From an uncultured Jannaschia sp. (GTDB taxonomy: Bacteria; Pseudomonadota; Alphaproteobacteria; Rhodobacterales; Rhodobacteraceae): DNA of 64,000 nucleotides. The DNA lies in NCBI RefSeq assembly GCF_947494025.1, contig NZ_CANLTQ010000013.1:1-64000 (forward strand). Reading direction: 5' to 3'. Below, in pieces: positions 1 to 8,030 of the stretch. The notes beneath the pieces were generated by a model. The model ran no database searches and was not told the origin of the DNA. It worked only from the letters and a program-made list of their open reading frames with translations. Each line of letters opens with the position of its first letter. Position 1 is the first letter of the stretch. A program made the translations under genes and the position numbers.

Positions 1-96
1 AAAGCCGCACTCGTCGCAACCGCCAGAAAGCTGCTCTGCACCCTCAACGCCATGCTCGCAGCAGGAACAGACTACACCCAGCAGACACCTGGCTAA
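1..96 (+). mobile_element. C-terminal end of an IS110-family transposase (cut by window edge)
   Basis: The first 31 codons, open from the window edge to a TAA, read KAALVATARKLLCTLNAML and then a short hydrophilic tail. The pattern K-A-L-V-A-x-x-R-K-L-L-x-x-L-N-A-M-L is the conserved carboxy-terminal helix of IS110/IS116/IS902 transposases, the DEDD enzymes that move elements without terminal inverted repeats. Only the tail is visible, so whether the element is complete outside the window is unknown. The next gene to the right is an ordinary chromosomal gene, so the element border lies within about 40 bases after the stop. Confidence 0.7.
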
Positions 97-139
97 GTAC
101 AGTTGCCGGGCGCCGGCGGGTTCCGCACGACCGGCGATA

Positions 140-523
140 TCAGAACGACGGGGCGATCCGGCCGCCGTCGATGGGCTCCAGGTCGAAGCCCGTGACCACC
201 ATGTCGGGATAGCGGAGAACGACGTCGCGGAAGGCCGCGTGGCGGGCGCGTGGCTCTGCCTGCTCCACGGGCATCGCGAAGGCGAAGCGCGCGAGGTGGC
301 GTCGGTAGACCTGTTCGTAGTGCCAGTACTGGTTCGGCGTCAGCGCGGCCTCTCCCTCGCGGCCGGCGAAGACGATTCGCATGCGCGCATCGCCTGCTCG
401 GGTCGTCGTCGGGCCGTCGTACCACGCATATCGCGGATCGAAGTCCCCGCTCAGGCCCAGCCGCTGCGCCCAGACCGGACCGGCCGCGGTCAGCGCGCAG
501 AGCAGCGCGATCACGCCCCTCAT
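140..523 (-). CDS. small secreted protein of unknown function
   Basis: A 127-residue protein. Residues 1-19 form a clear signal peptide (positive start, hydrophobic core, VWA|Q cleavage site), so the mature protein of about 108 residues should be periplasmic. The mature part is rich in aromatic and charged residues (RYAWYDGP, YWHYEQVYRRH) and has no cysteine or catalytic motif that I recognise. Its start overlaps the stop of the upstream CsbD-like gene (ATGA), so the two are probably co-translated. I do not recognise the family. Confidence 0.7.
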   Translation of the reverse strand: MRGVIALLCALTAAGPVWAQRLGLSGDFDPRYAWYDGPTTTRAGDARMRIVFAGREGEAALTPNQYWHYEQVYRRHLARFAFAMPVEQAEPRARHAAFRDVVLRYPDMVVTGFDLEPIDGGRIAPSF

Positions 524-867
524 CGGTCGCGTCCCATCGGGTTGGCCTCCCGGTCGTCGTCTCCGAATCGGCCATCGTCGGCGAGCGCGTCCTCGCCCTC
601 GGGAATGTAGCCGTCGCTTTCGCGGACCGCGGCATCGTCATGGGTCGGGTCGGCATAGGCATCCGCCGGCATCGGCCCGCCGAGGAACTCATGAAGCGCC
701 TGCTGCGCTTCGCCGGGCGAGGTCCCCTCGTGCGCCGCGATCAGCTTCGCGAGCTCGGCGGTGGAACCATCGGCGTCCTCGAGGTCGGAATCACTCAGTT
801 GCGGCCAACGGCTCATCAGCGCATCGCGGAACGGCACCCAGTCCTGTTCGAAATCCTGGCGGCTCAT
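520..867 (-). CDS. CsbD-like small stress protein
   Basis: A 115-residue acidic protein. Residues about 8-62 follow the CsbD/YjbJ pattern: W-x-x-F-x-x-x-L-x-x-x-W-x-x-L-S-D-x-D-L-E, then a helix with G-T-S-x-x-E-A (WPQLSDSDLED, HEGTSPGEAQQALHEF). The last 50 residues are an Asp/Glu/Gly-rich tail without structure signals. CsbD-like proteins are general-stress proteins of unknown mechanism. ATG is preceded by AGGAGGAC at good spacing on the minus strand. The downstream secreted-protein gene overlaps its stop by four bases. Family assignment is by pattern only. Confidence 0.6.
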   Translation of the reverse strand: MSRQDFEQDWVPFRDALMSRWPQLSDSDLEDADGSTAELAKLIAAHEGTSPGEAQQALHEFLGGPMPADAYADPTHDDAAVRESDGYIPEGEDALADDGRFGDDDREANPMGRDR

Positions 868-937
868 GCGGTCCTCCTGTGGTTGCGTGTCGGCAGAACG
901 CGTGCCGCGGATGGGGGTTCCTGCGCGGCGACCCGGT

Positions 938-1951
938 TCAGGCGTACATCTCGCGGAGGTCGACGGTGGAACGCACGCCGATCGCGTCGAAATCCCGGTC
1001 CAGAAACGCTTCGGCGGCTCCCGCGCCGGCTTTGCGGAGCTGGTGGATGACGACCGGGTTCGGCACGACCTTGGTCGCGACCGAAAGCTGCCGCATCAGG
1101 GGATCGTCGGCGATCATGTGGACGATCACGTCCTTCATGGAGCCTTCGGGTATCTTGCCGGAATGGACGAGACGTTGCACGAACTCGACCGCCCGCAACT
1201 CGCGCAGCAACGAGGTGTTGAAGCTGATCTCGTTGATCCGGTTCTGGATATCGCGCGCCGTTACCGGCAGCTCGGGCCGCTCCAGCGGATTGATGTTCAC
1301 GATCAGGATGTCGCGCGGCAGCGACCCGTCGAAGAGCGGAAACAGCGCCGGGTTGCCGGTATAGCCGCCGTCCCAATAGGCCTCCCCGTCGATCTCGACC
1401 GCCGGGAACAGCGTCGGCAGGCAGGTGGAGGCGAGGATGGCCTCCACCGTGATCGCGTCCCGCGTGAAGAGGCGGATCTTGCCAGTCCGCACGTTCGTCG
1501 CACAGATGTGGAACTCCGGACCGGATGCCGCGCAGACGGCGTCGAAGTCGAGTCCCGACAGGATTCGCCGCAGCGCGTCCTGGCTCATGCTGTTCGTCAT
1601 GTAGGGACTGACGGCCCGGCTGATCGCGTCGACGAACTGGTAGCCCGGCGACATCTCGGTGCCGTAGCTGACCGCCATCGGGGAGAAGGCCTCGAACCAG
1701 GGGCCCCAGACCTCGTCGGTGAGCGCGCCGACGCCGGTCCAGATCGCCTCCAGCCATTCGCGGGCGAGGTTGCGGCTGCCACGCGCGAGGCCGGCTTTCA
1801 CCGCCGCGCCGTTCAGCGCCCCGGCGGAGGTGCCGGAGATGCCCGCGATCTCGATGCGCTCGTCCGCGAGCAACCGGTCCAGCACGCCCCATGTGAACGC
1901 GCCATGCGCCCCGCCGCCCTGCAGCGCGAGGTTGATCCGCTTCGGCGTCAT
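938..1951 (-). CDS. patatin-like phospholipase
   Basis: A 337-residue patatin-family lipid acyl hydrolase. It carries the oxyanion loop GGGAHG (residues 12-17), the nucleophile elbow G-T-S-A-G with Ser42, and the aspartate of the Ser-Asp dyad in DGG at Asp194, all at the expected spacing. No signal peptide is visible, so it should be cytoplasmic. The ATG at 1951 overlaps the stop of the pentapeptide gene (ATGA); an open frame extends far upstream but would overlap that gene. Patatin proteins next to 3-hydroxybutyrate dehydrogenase are common in this order, which suggests a link to polyhydroxybutyrate or membrane lipid turnover; that link is inference. Confidence 0.9.
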   Translation of the reverse strand: MTPKRINLALQGGGAHGAFTWGVLDRLLADERIEIAGISGTSAGALNGAAVKAGLARGSRNLAREWLEAIWTGVGALTDEVWGPWFEAFSPMAVSYGTEMSPGYQFVDAISRAVSPYMTNSMSQDALRRILSGLDFDAVCAASGPEFHICATNVRTGKIRLFTRDAITVEAILASTCLPTLFPAVEIDGEAYWDGGYTGNPALFPLFDGSLPRDILIVNINPLERPELPVTARDIQNRINEISFNTSLLRELRAVEFVQRLVHSGKIPEGSMKDVIVHMIADDPLMRQLSVATKVVPNPVVIHQLRKAGAGAAEAFLDRDFDAIGVRSTVDLREMYA

Positions 1952-2310
1952 CCGTCCCGCCAGCGGGCCAGAAGGTCGGACACGGCGATGCCGTCGATCG
2001 TCATGCCCTCGATCTCGGCATTCGTGATGACGACCCCCGTCAGGTTCGCCGCGTCGATCGTCGCGCCCGCGAGGTTCACGTCGTGGAACCGCGCGCGACA
2101 AAGGTTGACGTTCTCGAAGGCGATGCCTTCCGCGTTCACGTCGTCCACCCGCGCAGCCTGCAGCTGACTGTCGGCCAGGATCGCATCCTTGAGGCTGACA
2201 CGGGTGAAGGTGGAGCCGTCGAGGAACTTGTCGGCAAGCTCGAGACGGTCGGGCAGGGCGCCGCCGTCCTCCTCGCCGGTGAACATGTCCTCGGTCACAA
2301 CGCGGTCCAT
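1948..2310 (-). CDS. pentapeptide-repeat protein
   Basis: A 120-residue protein whose residues 30-105 are five-residue repeats of the A(D/N)LxX type (VSLKDAILADSQLQAARV, FENVNLCRARFHDVNLAGAT), the signature of a right-handed quadrilateral beta-helix. Such domains act as protein-binding or DNA-mimic scaffolds; the role here is unknown. It overlaps the bdhA stop by 16 bases upstream and the patatin start by four downstream, so it sits in the middle of a tightly coupled three-gene operon. Confidence 0.8.
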   Translation of the reverse strand: MDRVVTEDMFTGEEDGGALPDRLELADKFLDGSTFTRVSLKDAILADSQLQAARVDDVNAEGIAFENVNLCRARFHDVNLAGATIDAANLTGVVITNAEIEGMTIDGIAVSDLLARWRDG

Positions 2311-3068
2311 CCGCCATCGACGCTGATCGTTGTGCCGGTGATCTGCGCCGCCGCGTCCGAGCAGAGGAACAGCGCCGTTCCGCCGAGCTGTTCCACCGTG
2401 GCGAATTCCTTGGAGGGCTGCCGGGCGAGAAGGACGTCACGGATCGCTGTTTCCCGATCCATGCCGTATTCCTTCATGGTGTCGGGGATCTGCCCCTCCA
2501 CCAGCGGGGTCATGACGTATCCGGGGCAGATCGCGTTGGCGGTGATCGGCTCCTCCGCCGTTTCCAGCGCCACGACCTTGGTCATGCCGACGATCCCGTG
2601 CTTCGCCGCGACATAGGCCGACTTGTAGGGCGAGGCCGTCAGCCCGTGGGCGGAGGCGATGTTGATGACCCGGCCCCAGCCGGCCTCGCGCATCATCGGC
2701 AGGGCCGCGGCCGTCGTGTGGAAGGCGGAGGACAGGTTGATCGCGATGATCGCGTCCCATTTCGCGGCCGGGAAATCCTGGATCGGCGCGACGTGCTGGA
2801 TGCCCGCATTGTTGACAAGCACGTCGCAGGCCCCGGCCCGCTCCACGAGCGACCGTGCCGCGTCGCCGTCCGACAGGTCGGCCTGGATGTAGCGGACGTT
2901 GACGCCGTGCGCCTTGGCCATGTCGGCGGCAAGGGCATGGTCTTCGTCGGTGTCGGTGTAGGAGTTCAGCACGACGTCGAGCCCGGCGGCCGCGAAGCTT
3001 TGGGCGACGCCCAGCCCGATTCCCGAATTCGATCCCGTCACGATGGCCGTCTTGCCCTCGAGCGACAT
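2295..3068 (-). CDS. bdhA: D-3-hydroxybutyrate dehydrogenase
   Basis: A 257-residue short-chain dehydrogenase that interconverts 3-hydroxybutyrate and acetoacetate with NAD, a step in use of polyhydroxybutyrate and ketone bodies. Seen: the cofactor loop T-G-S-N-S-G-I-G (11-18), NNAG (86-89), catalytic Ser139, Tyr152 and Lys156, and the C-terminal SVDGGW. The hydroxybutyrate-dehydrogenase features NNAGIQHV and the SAHGLTASPYKSAYVAAKHG block distinguish it from generic SDRs. ATG is preceded by GAAGAAGGGG. It is the first gene of the bdhA-pentapeptide-patatin operon. Confidence 0.93.
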   Translation of the reverse strand: MSLEGKTAIVTGSNSGIGLGVAQSFAAAGLDVVLNSYTDTDEDHALAADMAKAHGVNVRYIQADLSDGDAARSLVERAGACDVLVNNAGIQHVAPIQDFPAAKWDAIIAINLSSAFHTTAAALPMMREAGWGRVINIASAHGLTASPYKSAYVAAKHGIVGMTKVVALETAEEPITANAICPGYVMTPLVEGQIPDTMKEYGMDRETAIRDVLLARQPSKEFATVEQLGGTALFLCSDAAAQITGTTISVDGGWTAL

Positions 3069-3099
3069 ATCTGACCCCTTCTTCGATCATTCTCTATCG

Positions 3100-3121
3100 C
3101 TGCGGAGCATAGATGCCGCAG
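3100..3121. promoter_or_regulatory. inverted repeat upstream of bdhA
   Basis: A perfect six-base inverted repeat, CTGCGG and CCGCAG, separated by ten bases, lies 32-53 bases before the bdhA start. PHB-cycle regulators of the PhaR type bind CTGC-GCAG type sites, so an operator is possible, but the spacing differs from the usual short spacer and a simple hairpin cannot be excluded. Confidence 0.3.
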
Positions 3122-3448
3122 GTGCAAAGGAAAGAGGAGGGTTCTTCAGGGCAACCGGTCGGTGGGAACGCGACAAGGCCCGGCGGTCGTCGGTCGGCAA
3201 GCCGGGGGCGAAACGAACAGCTCGCGTGCCCGCCCCGATCGGTGCGGATCCGGTTGGCCTCCGCACGCCCTACGATATTTCCCCGATTTCAAGCATGCCG
3301 TGGTGGAACGCGGTCCTGGCGGCGGGCTTTCGCCGAGATCGCGCGAAGGCGGATGGACGCGGCCGGGAACTCGACTAGAGGAAGGGCGCAAGGTCCGACC
3401 AAGGCGCGGGACCCGGCAGCTGCCGGGCAAGACCTGTACCACAATGCC
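3122..3448. other. intergenic, no gene seen
   Basis: This stretch lies between the bdhA promoter side and the terminator of the candidate small RNA. Several open frames cross it on both strands, but none has a convincing ribosome-binding site or family resemblance, and their composition (Arg, Pro, Gly) is that of chance frames in GC-rich DNA. Confidence 0.5.
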
Positions 3449-3478
3449 AAAAAAAAACGCCGGCACGAGGCCGGCGTT
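3449..3478 (-). terminator. intrinsic terminator of the candidate small RNA
   Basis: On the minus strand, an eight-base stem (ACGCCGGC at 3457-3464 pairing with GCCGGCGT at 3470-3477, loop ACGAG) is followed by nine consecutive T (A at 3449-3457 on the plus strand). It can only serve a minus-strand transcript starting above 3478, where no protein gene ends. Confidence 0.8.
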
Positions 3479-3525
3479 CAGTCATTGAGGCAGGTTTCAT
3501 ACAGGCAAGAAACCTATCGAGCAGT
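3449..3525 (-). ncRNA. candidate small RNA, about 77 nt
   Basis: Read on the minus strand, the unit begins about seven bases after a TATATA -10 box and ends in an intrinsic terminator. Its 5' part folds as GGTTTC - 10-base loop - GAAACC (3488-3509); the middle is single-stranded; the 3' part is an eight-base GC stem (ACGCCGGC/GCCGGCGT, loop of five) followed by nine T. No ORF fits: the only frame through it runs through the terminator stem. Complete transcription signals with no coding capacity make this a good small-RNA candidate. I do not recognise the family. It is transcribed away from the divergent peptide-binding protein gene. Confidence 0.6.
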
Positions 3526-3531
3526 AATTCG

Positions 3532-3560
3532 TATATAGACGTTAACGTAACAGAGTCCAA
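3532..3560 (-). promoter_or_regulatory. housekeeping-type promoter of the small RNA with a palindrome in its spacer
   Basis: On the minus strand, TTGGAC (3560-3555) and TATATA (3537-3532) are separated by exactly 17 bases. The spacer holds the perfect ten-base palindrome ACGTTAACGT (3539-3548), which could be a repressor or activator site. The fit to the sigma-70 consensus is unusually good for GC-rich DNA. Confidence 0.6.
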
Positions 3561-3636
3561 GGAAATCTTTCGATCCCGGCGAACAAATACCTCTGATAAA
3601 GTTCAAATTGTACAGGCTGTTAGAAGGGGCAGAACA

Positions 3637-5466
3637 ATGCACCTCGATCGTTTCGCGCGAATCGCCCATCCGATTCGTTCACTCGCCATCGCTTTGATCC
3701 TAGGGGGATTCGCCGTCCGGGCAGGGGCCGACAGCCACGGGGTCGCCCTTTACGGGGCGCCCGCGCTGCCGCCGGATTACGAACACCTGCCTTACGTAAA
3801 CCCCGATGCGCCGAAAGGCGGAACCTTCACGGACGGACAGGTCGGCAGCTTCGACAGCCTCAATCCGCACATCCAGCAGGGTAACGTTCCCTGGCAGCTA
3901 CGCTTCCTCGCCTACGAGACACTGCTCGGCCGCTCCTACGACGAACCGTTCACGCTCTACACGCTCCTTGCGGATTCGGTGAAGGTGAACGACGCCAATA
4001 CCGAGATCACCTTCACGCTGAATCCTGACGCGCGGTTCTCGGACGGATCCCCCGTCACCGTCGACGACGTGATCTGGTCCTGGAACGTTCTGGGGCAGGA
4101 GGGGGCGAACGGTCGCTACCGGACGGCCTTTGCCAAGGTCTCCTCCGTGGAGAAGGTGGGCGAGCGCGGCATCCGCTTCGCTATCCCCGAACCGGATCGT
4201 GAGCTGCTGATGACGCTCGGCATGCGCCCCATCATGAAATCCGCGCCCTATGCCGGGGACGAGCGGTCCTTCTTCCGTTCCGGTCTCGACAACGTTCCCG
4301 TCACTTCGGCCCCCTATGTTATCTCCGACGTGGATGCCGGCCGCTTCGTCGAACTCGAACGCGACCCCGACTACTGGGGCGCCGATCTGCCGTTCCGGCA
4401 AGGCATGCACAACGTCGACACGATCCGGATGGAGTTCTTCGGCGACGCCACCGCGCATTTCGAGGCGTTCAAGGCCGGCGAACTCTCGTCCATGCGGGAG
4501 ACGAACGCCTCCGCCTGGGCGCGGAACTATGATTTTCCGGCAGTGCAGTCCGGCGAGGTCGTCCTGTCGGAAATCCCGCACGAGCGGCCCAGCGGGATGA
4601 CCGGGCTCGTGATGAACACCCGCCGCGCGCCCTTCGACGACTGGCGCGTGCGCGAGGCGATGATTCAGGCCTTCAATTTCGAATACGTCAACGCCGTCAT
4701 CAACGATGGCGCACAACCCCGGATCACATCCTACTTCTCGAACTCGCCCCTCGGCATGGAGCCGGGACCGGCGGGAGGACGCGTGGCCGAACTGCTCGAG
4801 CCGATGGCGCCGGATCTCCTGCCCGGCACGATCGAGGGTTACGCGCTGCCGCGAACGGAGGGGCAGGCCTCCGACCGTCGCGGTCTGCGCAGCGCGATGC
4901 GTCTTCTGGAGGACGCCGGCTACGAGGTCGAGGCCGGCGTGATGACAGGCCCGGACGGCCCGCTTTCCGTCGGCATCCTCGTCCCTAACGGCTCATCCGA
5001 GGTGCGGACGATCGTCGACATCTATCTCCAGTCGTTGAAACGCCTGGGCATCGACGCCCATGCCGTCTCCGTCGACAGCGCGCAGTTCACCGAACGCACG
5101 AACGCCTACGACTTCGACATGGTATGGTATTCCTGGGGCCTGTCGCTCAGCCCCGGCAACGAGCAGCTCGCCTATTGGGGGCCGAACGGCGTGGACCGGC
5201 CGGGGTCGCGCAACCTGATGGGGGCCGACGATCCGGCCATTGTCGCGATGATCGACGCCATGCTCACCTCCGAGACGCAGGAGGATTACATCGCCGCCGT
5301 CCGCGCGCTCGACCGGGTCTTGACCGCGGGGCGCTACGTCGTGCCGACCTGGTACAATCCCGTCAGCTGGATCGCGCACGATGCCGATCTGAAATATCCG
5401 GCCGACAACCTGCCGATCTACGGCGACTGGATCGACTTCCAACCCGACGTCTGGTGGTTCGACTAG
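3637..5466 (+). CDS. extracellular solute-binding protein, family 5 (YejA-like peptide binder)
   Basis: A 609-residue periplasmic binding protein of a peptide ABC transporter. A signal peptide covers about residues 1-31. The mature start HGVALYG...YVNPDAPKGGTF and the block FDSLNPHIQQG are typical of the YejA branch (microcin C / oligopeptide uptake), as is the GLVMNTRRAPFDDWRVREA segment. The length is normal. The start is preceded by AAGGGGC. The yejBEF permease and ATPase genes are not within reach, so it is an orphan here and must work with a transporter encoded elsewhere. The divergent small RNA shares its upstream region. Confidence 0.88.
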   Translation: MHLDRFARIAHPIRSLAIALILGGFAVRAGADSHGVALYGAPALPPDYEHLPYVNPDAPKGGTFTDGQVGSFDSLNPHIQQGNVPWQLRFLAYETLLGRSYDEPFTLYTLLADSVKVNDANTEITFTLNPDARFSDGSPVTVDDVIWSWNVLGQEGANGRYRTAFAKVSSVEKVGERGIRFAIPEPDRELLMTLGMRPIMKSAPYAGDERSFFRSGLDNVPVTSAPYVISDVDAGRFVELERDPDYWGADLPFRQGMHNVDTIRMEFFGDATAHFEAFKAGELSSMRETNASAWARNYDFPAVQSGEVVLSEIPHERPSGMTGLVMNTRRAPFDDWRVREAMIQAFNFEYVNAVINDGAQPRITSYFSNSPLGMEPGPAGGRVAELLEPMAPDLLPGTIEGYALPRTEGQASDRRGLRSAMRLLEDAGYEVEAGVMTGPDGPLSVGILVPNGSSEVRTIVDIYLQSLKRLGIDAHAVSVDSAQFTERTNAYDFDMVWYSWGLSLSPGNEQLAYWGPNGVDRPGSRNLMGADDPAIVAMIDAMLTSETQEDYIAAVRALDRVLTAGRYVVPTWYNPVSWIAHDADLKYPADNLPIYGDWIDFQPDVWWFD

Positions 5467-5507
5467 GCCGGTCGCCCGCGTTGCCGCCCTGCGAATCAGG
5501 TCGGTCG

Positions 5508-5783
5508 TCAGGTCCAATGCGGCAGGTCACCGCCCGGCAGCGCCGCCCGGGCGGCCGCGAAGGTGTCGGTGCTGTACCCGCGCGCGCGGCAGAAACCGGT
5601 GACCCAATCGTCGTCCAGCATGACGAAGTCGAGCACGGCGCCGAGAAAGGCCGGATCGCGGGCCCCCGCGACGATCGCGTCGCGGTCGGCGCCGGTCGTC
5701 GACTGGAACTGGTCCAGAAGCTCGGCCTCGGCCATCCAGCCCAACGCGTCTAGGGCGATGACGTCGGCATGATCCCGCTGCAT
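5508..5783 (-). CDS. DUF3572 family protein
   Basis: A 91-residue protein with the DUF3572 layout: an N-terminal ALDALGWMAEAELLDQF block, G-A-D-R-D-A-I in the middle, F-L-x-A-V-L-D-F-x-x-x-D-D near residue 60, and a final A-A-R-A-A-L-P. The function of the family is unknown. The ATG at 5783 has the ribosome site GAGGATTGGGGG ten bases before it; the longer frame begins with TTG and lacks one, so the shorter start is chosen. It is divergent from pleD, a pairing often seen in Rhodobacterales. Confidence 0.8.
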   Translation of the reverse strand: MQRDHADVIALDALGWMAEAELLDQFQSTTGADRDAIVAGARDPAFLGAVLDFVMLDDDWVTGFCRARGYSTDTFAAARAALPGGDLPHWT

Positions 5784-5828
5784 CGGCACGTCCCCCAATC
5801 CTCTCGAAACCAATTGTTAACCTTCATG

Positions 5829-5843
5829 ACCGATTAATTCGGT
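5829..5843. promoter_or_regulatory. palindrome between the DUF3572 gene and pleD
   Basis: ACCGA-TTAAT-TCGGT is a perfect five-base inverted repeat in an AT-rich intergenic region of 89 bases. Nearby is a GTTAAC element (5816-5821) that resembles a CtrA half site, but a second half site at the usual seven-base spacing is missing. It could regulate either divergent gene. Confidence 0.3.
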
Positions 5844-5872
5844 GAACAAAACAATAAGCCGCAGGTAACGGA

Positions 5873-7303
5873 ATGTCGGGTCGCATCCTCATCGTCGACG
5901 ACGTCGCAACGAACCGCATCGTTATGAAGGTGAAGCTTTCCGCGGCGCGCTACGAGGTCGTGCCCGCGTCGAGCGGTGCCGAGGCGCTCGCGATCGCGGA
6001 AGCCGGCGGCATCGACATCGTTATCATGGACATGATGATGCCCCAGATGAACGGCGCCGAGACCTGTCGCAGGCTGCGGGCGAATCCCGCGACCGCGACG
6101 ATCCCCGTGATCCTCGTGACCGCTTCGGAGGATATGCAGGCCCGGATGGAGGGGTTGTCGGCGGGGGCGGACGACTTCCTTTCGAAGCCGGTGGACGAAG
6201 TGGCGTTGCTGGCCCGGGTCCGGTCGCTGCTACGCGCCCGCGAGGAGGAGCGCGAGTTCGAGGCCCGCAGCAGCGCGCTTCTGGAGATGTCCACGCCCGT
6301 GGCGATGGGCTTCGCGGAAGCCGGCGGCCAGGCGGCGTTCCAGTCCGCGCCTTCCGTGGGGGGTGTCGGGGGGGGCCTGACCGACGGGCGGATCGCCATC
6401 GTCGGCGGGCCCGAATCGACATGGCTGCCGGTGCAGCGCGACCGTTTGCGCCCGCTTTTCCGCGAGACCGTGCGAATCGTCGCTCGCGACGCCGCGCTGG
6501 CGATGACGTCGGAGACGGCGCCGGACCTGTTCCTGATCGATGCCGATCTGGGCGGCCGCAACGACGGGCTGCGCCTGATGTCGGAGTTGCGCTCCCGCGC
6601 GGCTACCCGTCACGCGGCGTTCATCATCCTCTTGCCGCCGGGTGACAGCGAGCGCGCGGCGACGGCGCTCGACCTGGGCGCGGCCGATGTGGGCTACCAT
6701 CCGTTCCCGGTGGACGAGATTGCGATGCGCATCCGCACCCAGCTCGCCCGCAAGAAGCGGGCCGACAAGATGCGCGACACGCTCGACACGGGTCTGAAGC
6801 TCGCGGTGATCGATCCGCTGACGGGCCTGCACAACCGTCGCTACGGCCTGTCGCACCTGAACCGGGTGGCCGCGCGCTGCCGGGCACAGGGCATCCGCGC
6901 CGGCGTCGTGCTGATGGACATCGACCACTTCAAGCAGGTGAACGACACCTATGGGCACCCGGCGGGCGACGTCGTGCTGGCCAAGGTGGCCCAGACCCTC
7001 GACAACAGTCTGCGTCACGAGGACCTCGTGGCCCGGATCGGCGGCGAGGAGTTTCTTGCCATCCTGCCCGACACCGACATCAACCAGATGCGCTTCGTCG
7101 CGGAACGCCTGCGCAACGCCGTCGAGGAGCTGCGCATCGACGTCCCCGGCGGACAGGTCCTGCAAGTGACGCTCTCGATCGGCGTGGCGCTGCTGGAGGA
7201 TCGCGACGACGCGGCCAGCCGCGCGATGGAGACGGCGGACAAGGCGCTCTATTCGGCCAAGGGCGCCGGGCGCAACCGGGTGCGGATCGCCTCCGGCGCC
7301 TGA
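5873..7303 (+). CDS. pleD: diguanylate cyclase response regulator PleD
   Basis: A 476-residue protein with the PleD order REC-REC'-GGDEF. REC1 (residues 1-122) has the acidic pair DD (9-10), the phospho-acceptor Asp53 in MDMMMP, and Lys105. The second receiver (about 172-290) is adaptor-like: Asp223/Asp225 are present but the surroundings are degenerate. The cyclase active site is GGEEF (390-394), and the product-inhibition site RxxD is RHED (381-384), five residues before it. It makes c-di-GMP, which controls the switch from motile to sessile cells, when REC1 is phosphorylated. The kinase is not encoded nearby. Confidence 0.95.
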   Translation: MSGRILIVDDVATNRIVMKVKLSAARYEVVPASSGAEALAIAEAGGIDIVIMDMMMPQMNGAETCRRLRANPATATIPVILVTASEDMQARMEGLSAGADDFLSKPVDEVALLARVRSLLRAREEEREFEARSSALLEMSTPVAMGFAEAGGQAAFQSAPSVGGVGGGLTDGRIAIVGGPESTWLPVQRDRLRPLFRETVRIVARDAALAMTSETAPDLFLIDADLGGRNDGLRLMSELRSRAATRHAAFIILLPPGDSERAATALDLGAADVGYHPFPVDEIAMRIRTQLARKKRADKMRDTLDTGLKLAVIDPLTGLHNRRYGLSHLNRVAARCRAQGIRAGVVLMDIDHFKQVNDTYGHPAGDVVLAKVAQTLDNSLRHEDLVARIGGEEFLAILPDTDINQMRFVAERLRNAVEELRIDVPGGQVLQVTLSIGVALLEDRDDAASRAMETADKALYSAKGAGRNRVRIASGA

Positions 7304-8030
7304 GCCGCGGGTCGCCGCTGGCGTCGGCCGGTTCACGACGATTTCGGGGGATCTTGATCCCGATTCTCGCGAGCGCCGCTGCACCGTCATCGACGACTCG
7401 AATGCGGCCCGATCGAAGGGCTCCGAGCGCAGCGCCGCGGCAGCACGTCGAAGATGAGCGTGGTCCGTACCGCGCCGAAGCGGAACTCGTCGAGGAACGA
7501 GCCCGACGCGGCGATCCGCCCGCCGAGTCTCCTGCGAAAGAACAAGATTTTCGGTGGAACGGCCGCATGGCCGGGCGCCGCGACGATGCGCGCGCAAGGT
7601 TTCGGGAGCCGGCGCCGTGTCGCCGCAGGCCGCCCGAAGGAGCTCGTCGAGATCGTGCTCGCGTGTTCCGACGACACCAGCCATTTTCCGCTCGCCGCGT
7701 GGGGACAGGCTCCCGACCGCTCGCACCCAGCGTCGCCGCGATGTCCGGGGTCGAATGGGTCTTCGGCATCGCGAAGGACCACAACCTGCCGCTGCCGTTC
7801 GCGCAGCTAGGCCAGGGCCGCGCCCCGCGCTGCGCCGTTCCGCGGCGATCAGGCCCGCGAGCGCGAAGGGCGCGACGTCTGACGCTTCGCCCCGCCTCGT
7901 CGAGCGGGGCCTGTCGCCCGGCGTTCCATCGCGCAGATCGCCGAAAAGATGCGAACATGCGACCGCACCCGGCCAGACGCCTTTTCCGCGATGCATGCAT
8001 GTCCTAGCTACGGGATATTGGAGGATCGCG
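7304..8030. pseudogene. decayed stretch, possibly a former periplasmic metal-sensor gene
   Basis: No intact gene is convincing in this 0.7 kb. On the minus strand one frame carries fragments such as WVRAVGSLSPRGERKMAGVV (about 7.73 kb) and ALRSEPFDRAAFE (about 7.41 kb), in the order found in Spy/CpxP-like periplasmic heavy-metal sensor proteins, where a 'SPEDRR' block precedes a 'LRAEPFDPAAF' block. The sequence between them looks shifted between frames and has no clear start or signal peptide. I read it as a gene remnant with frameshifts; the resemblance is short and may be chance. Confidence 0.3.
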
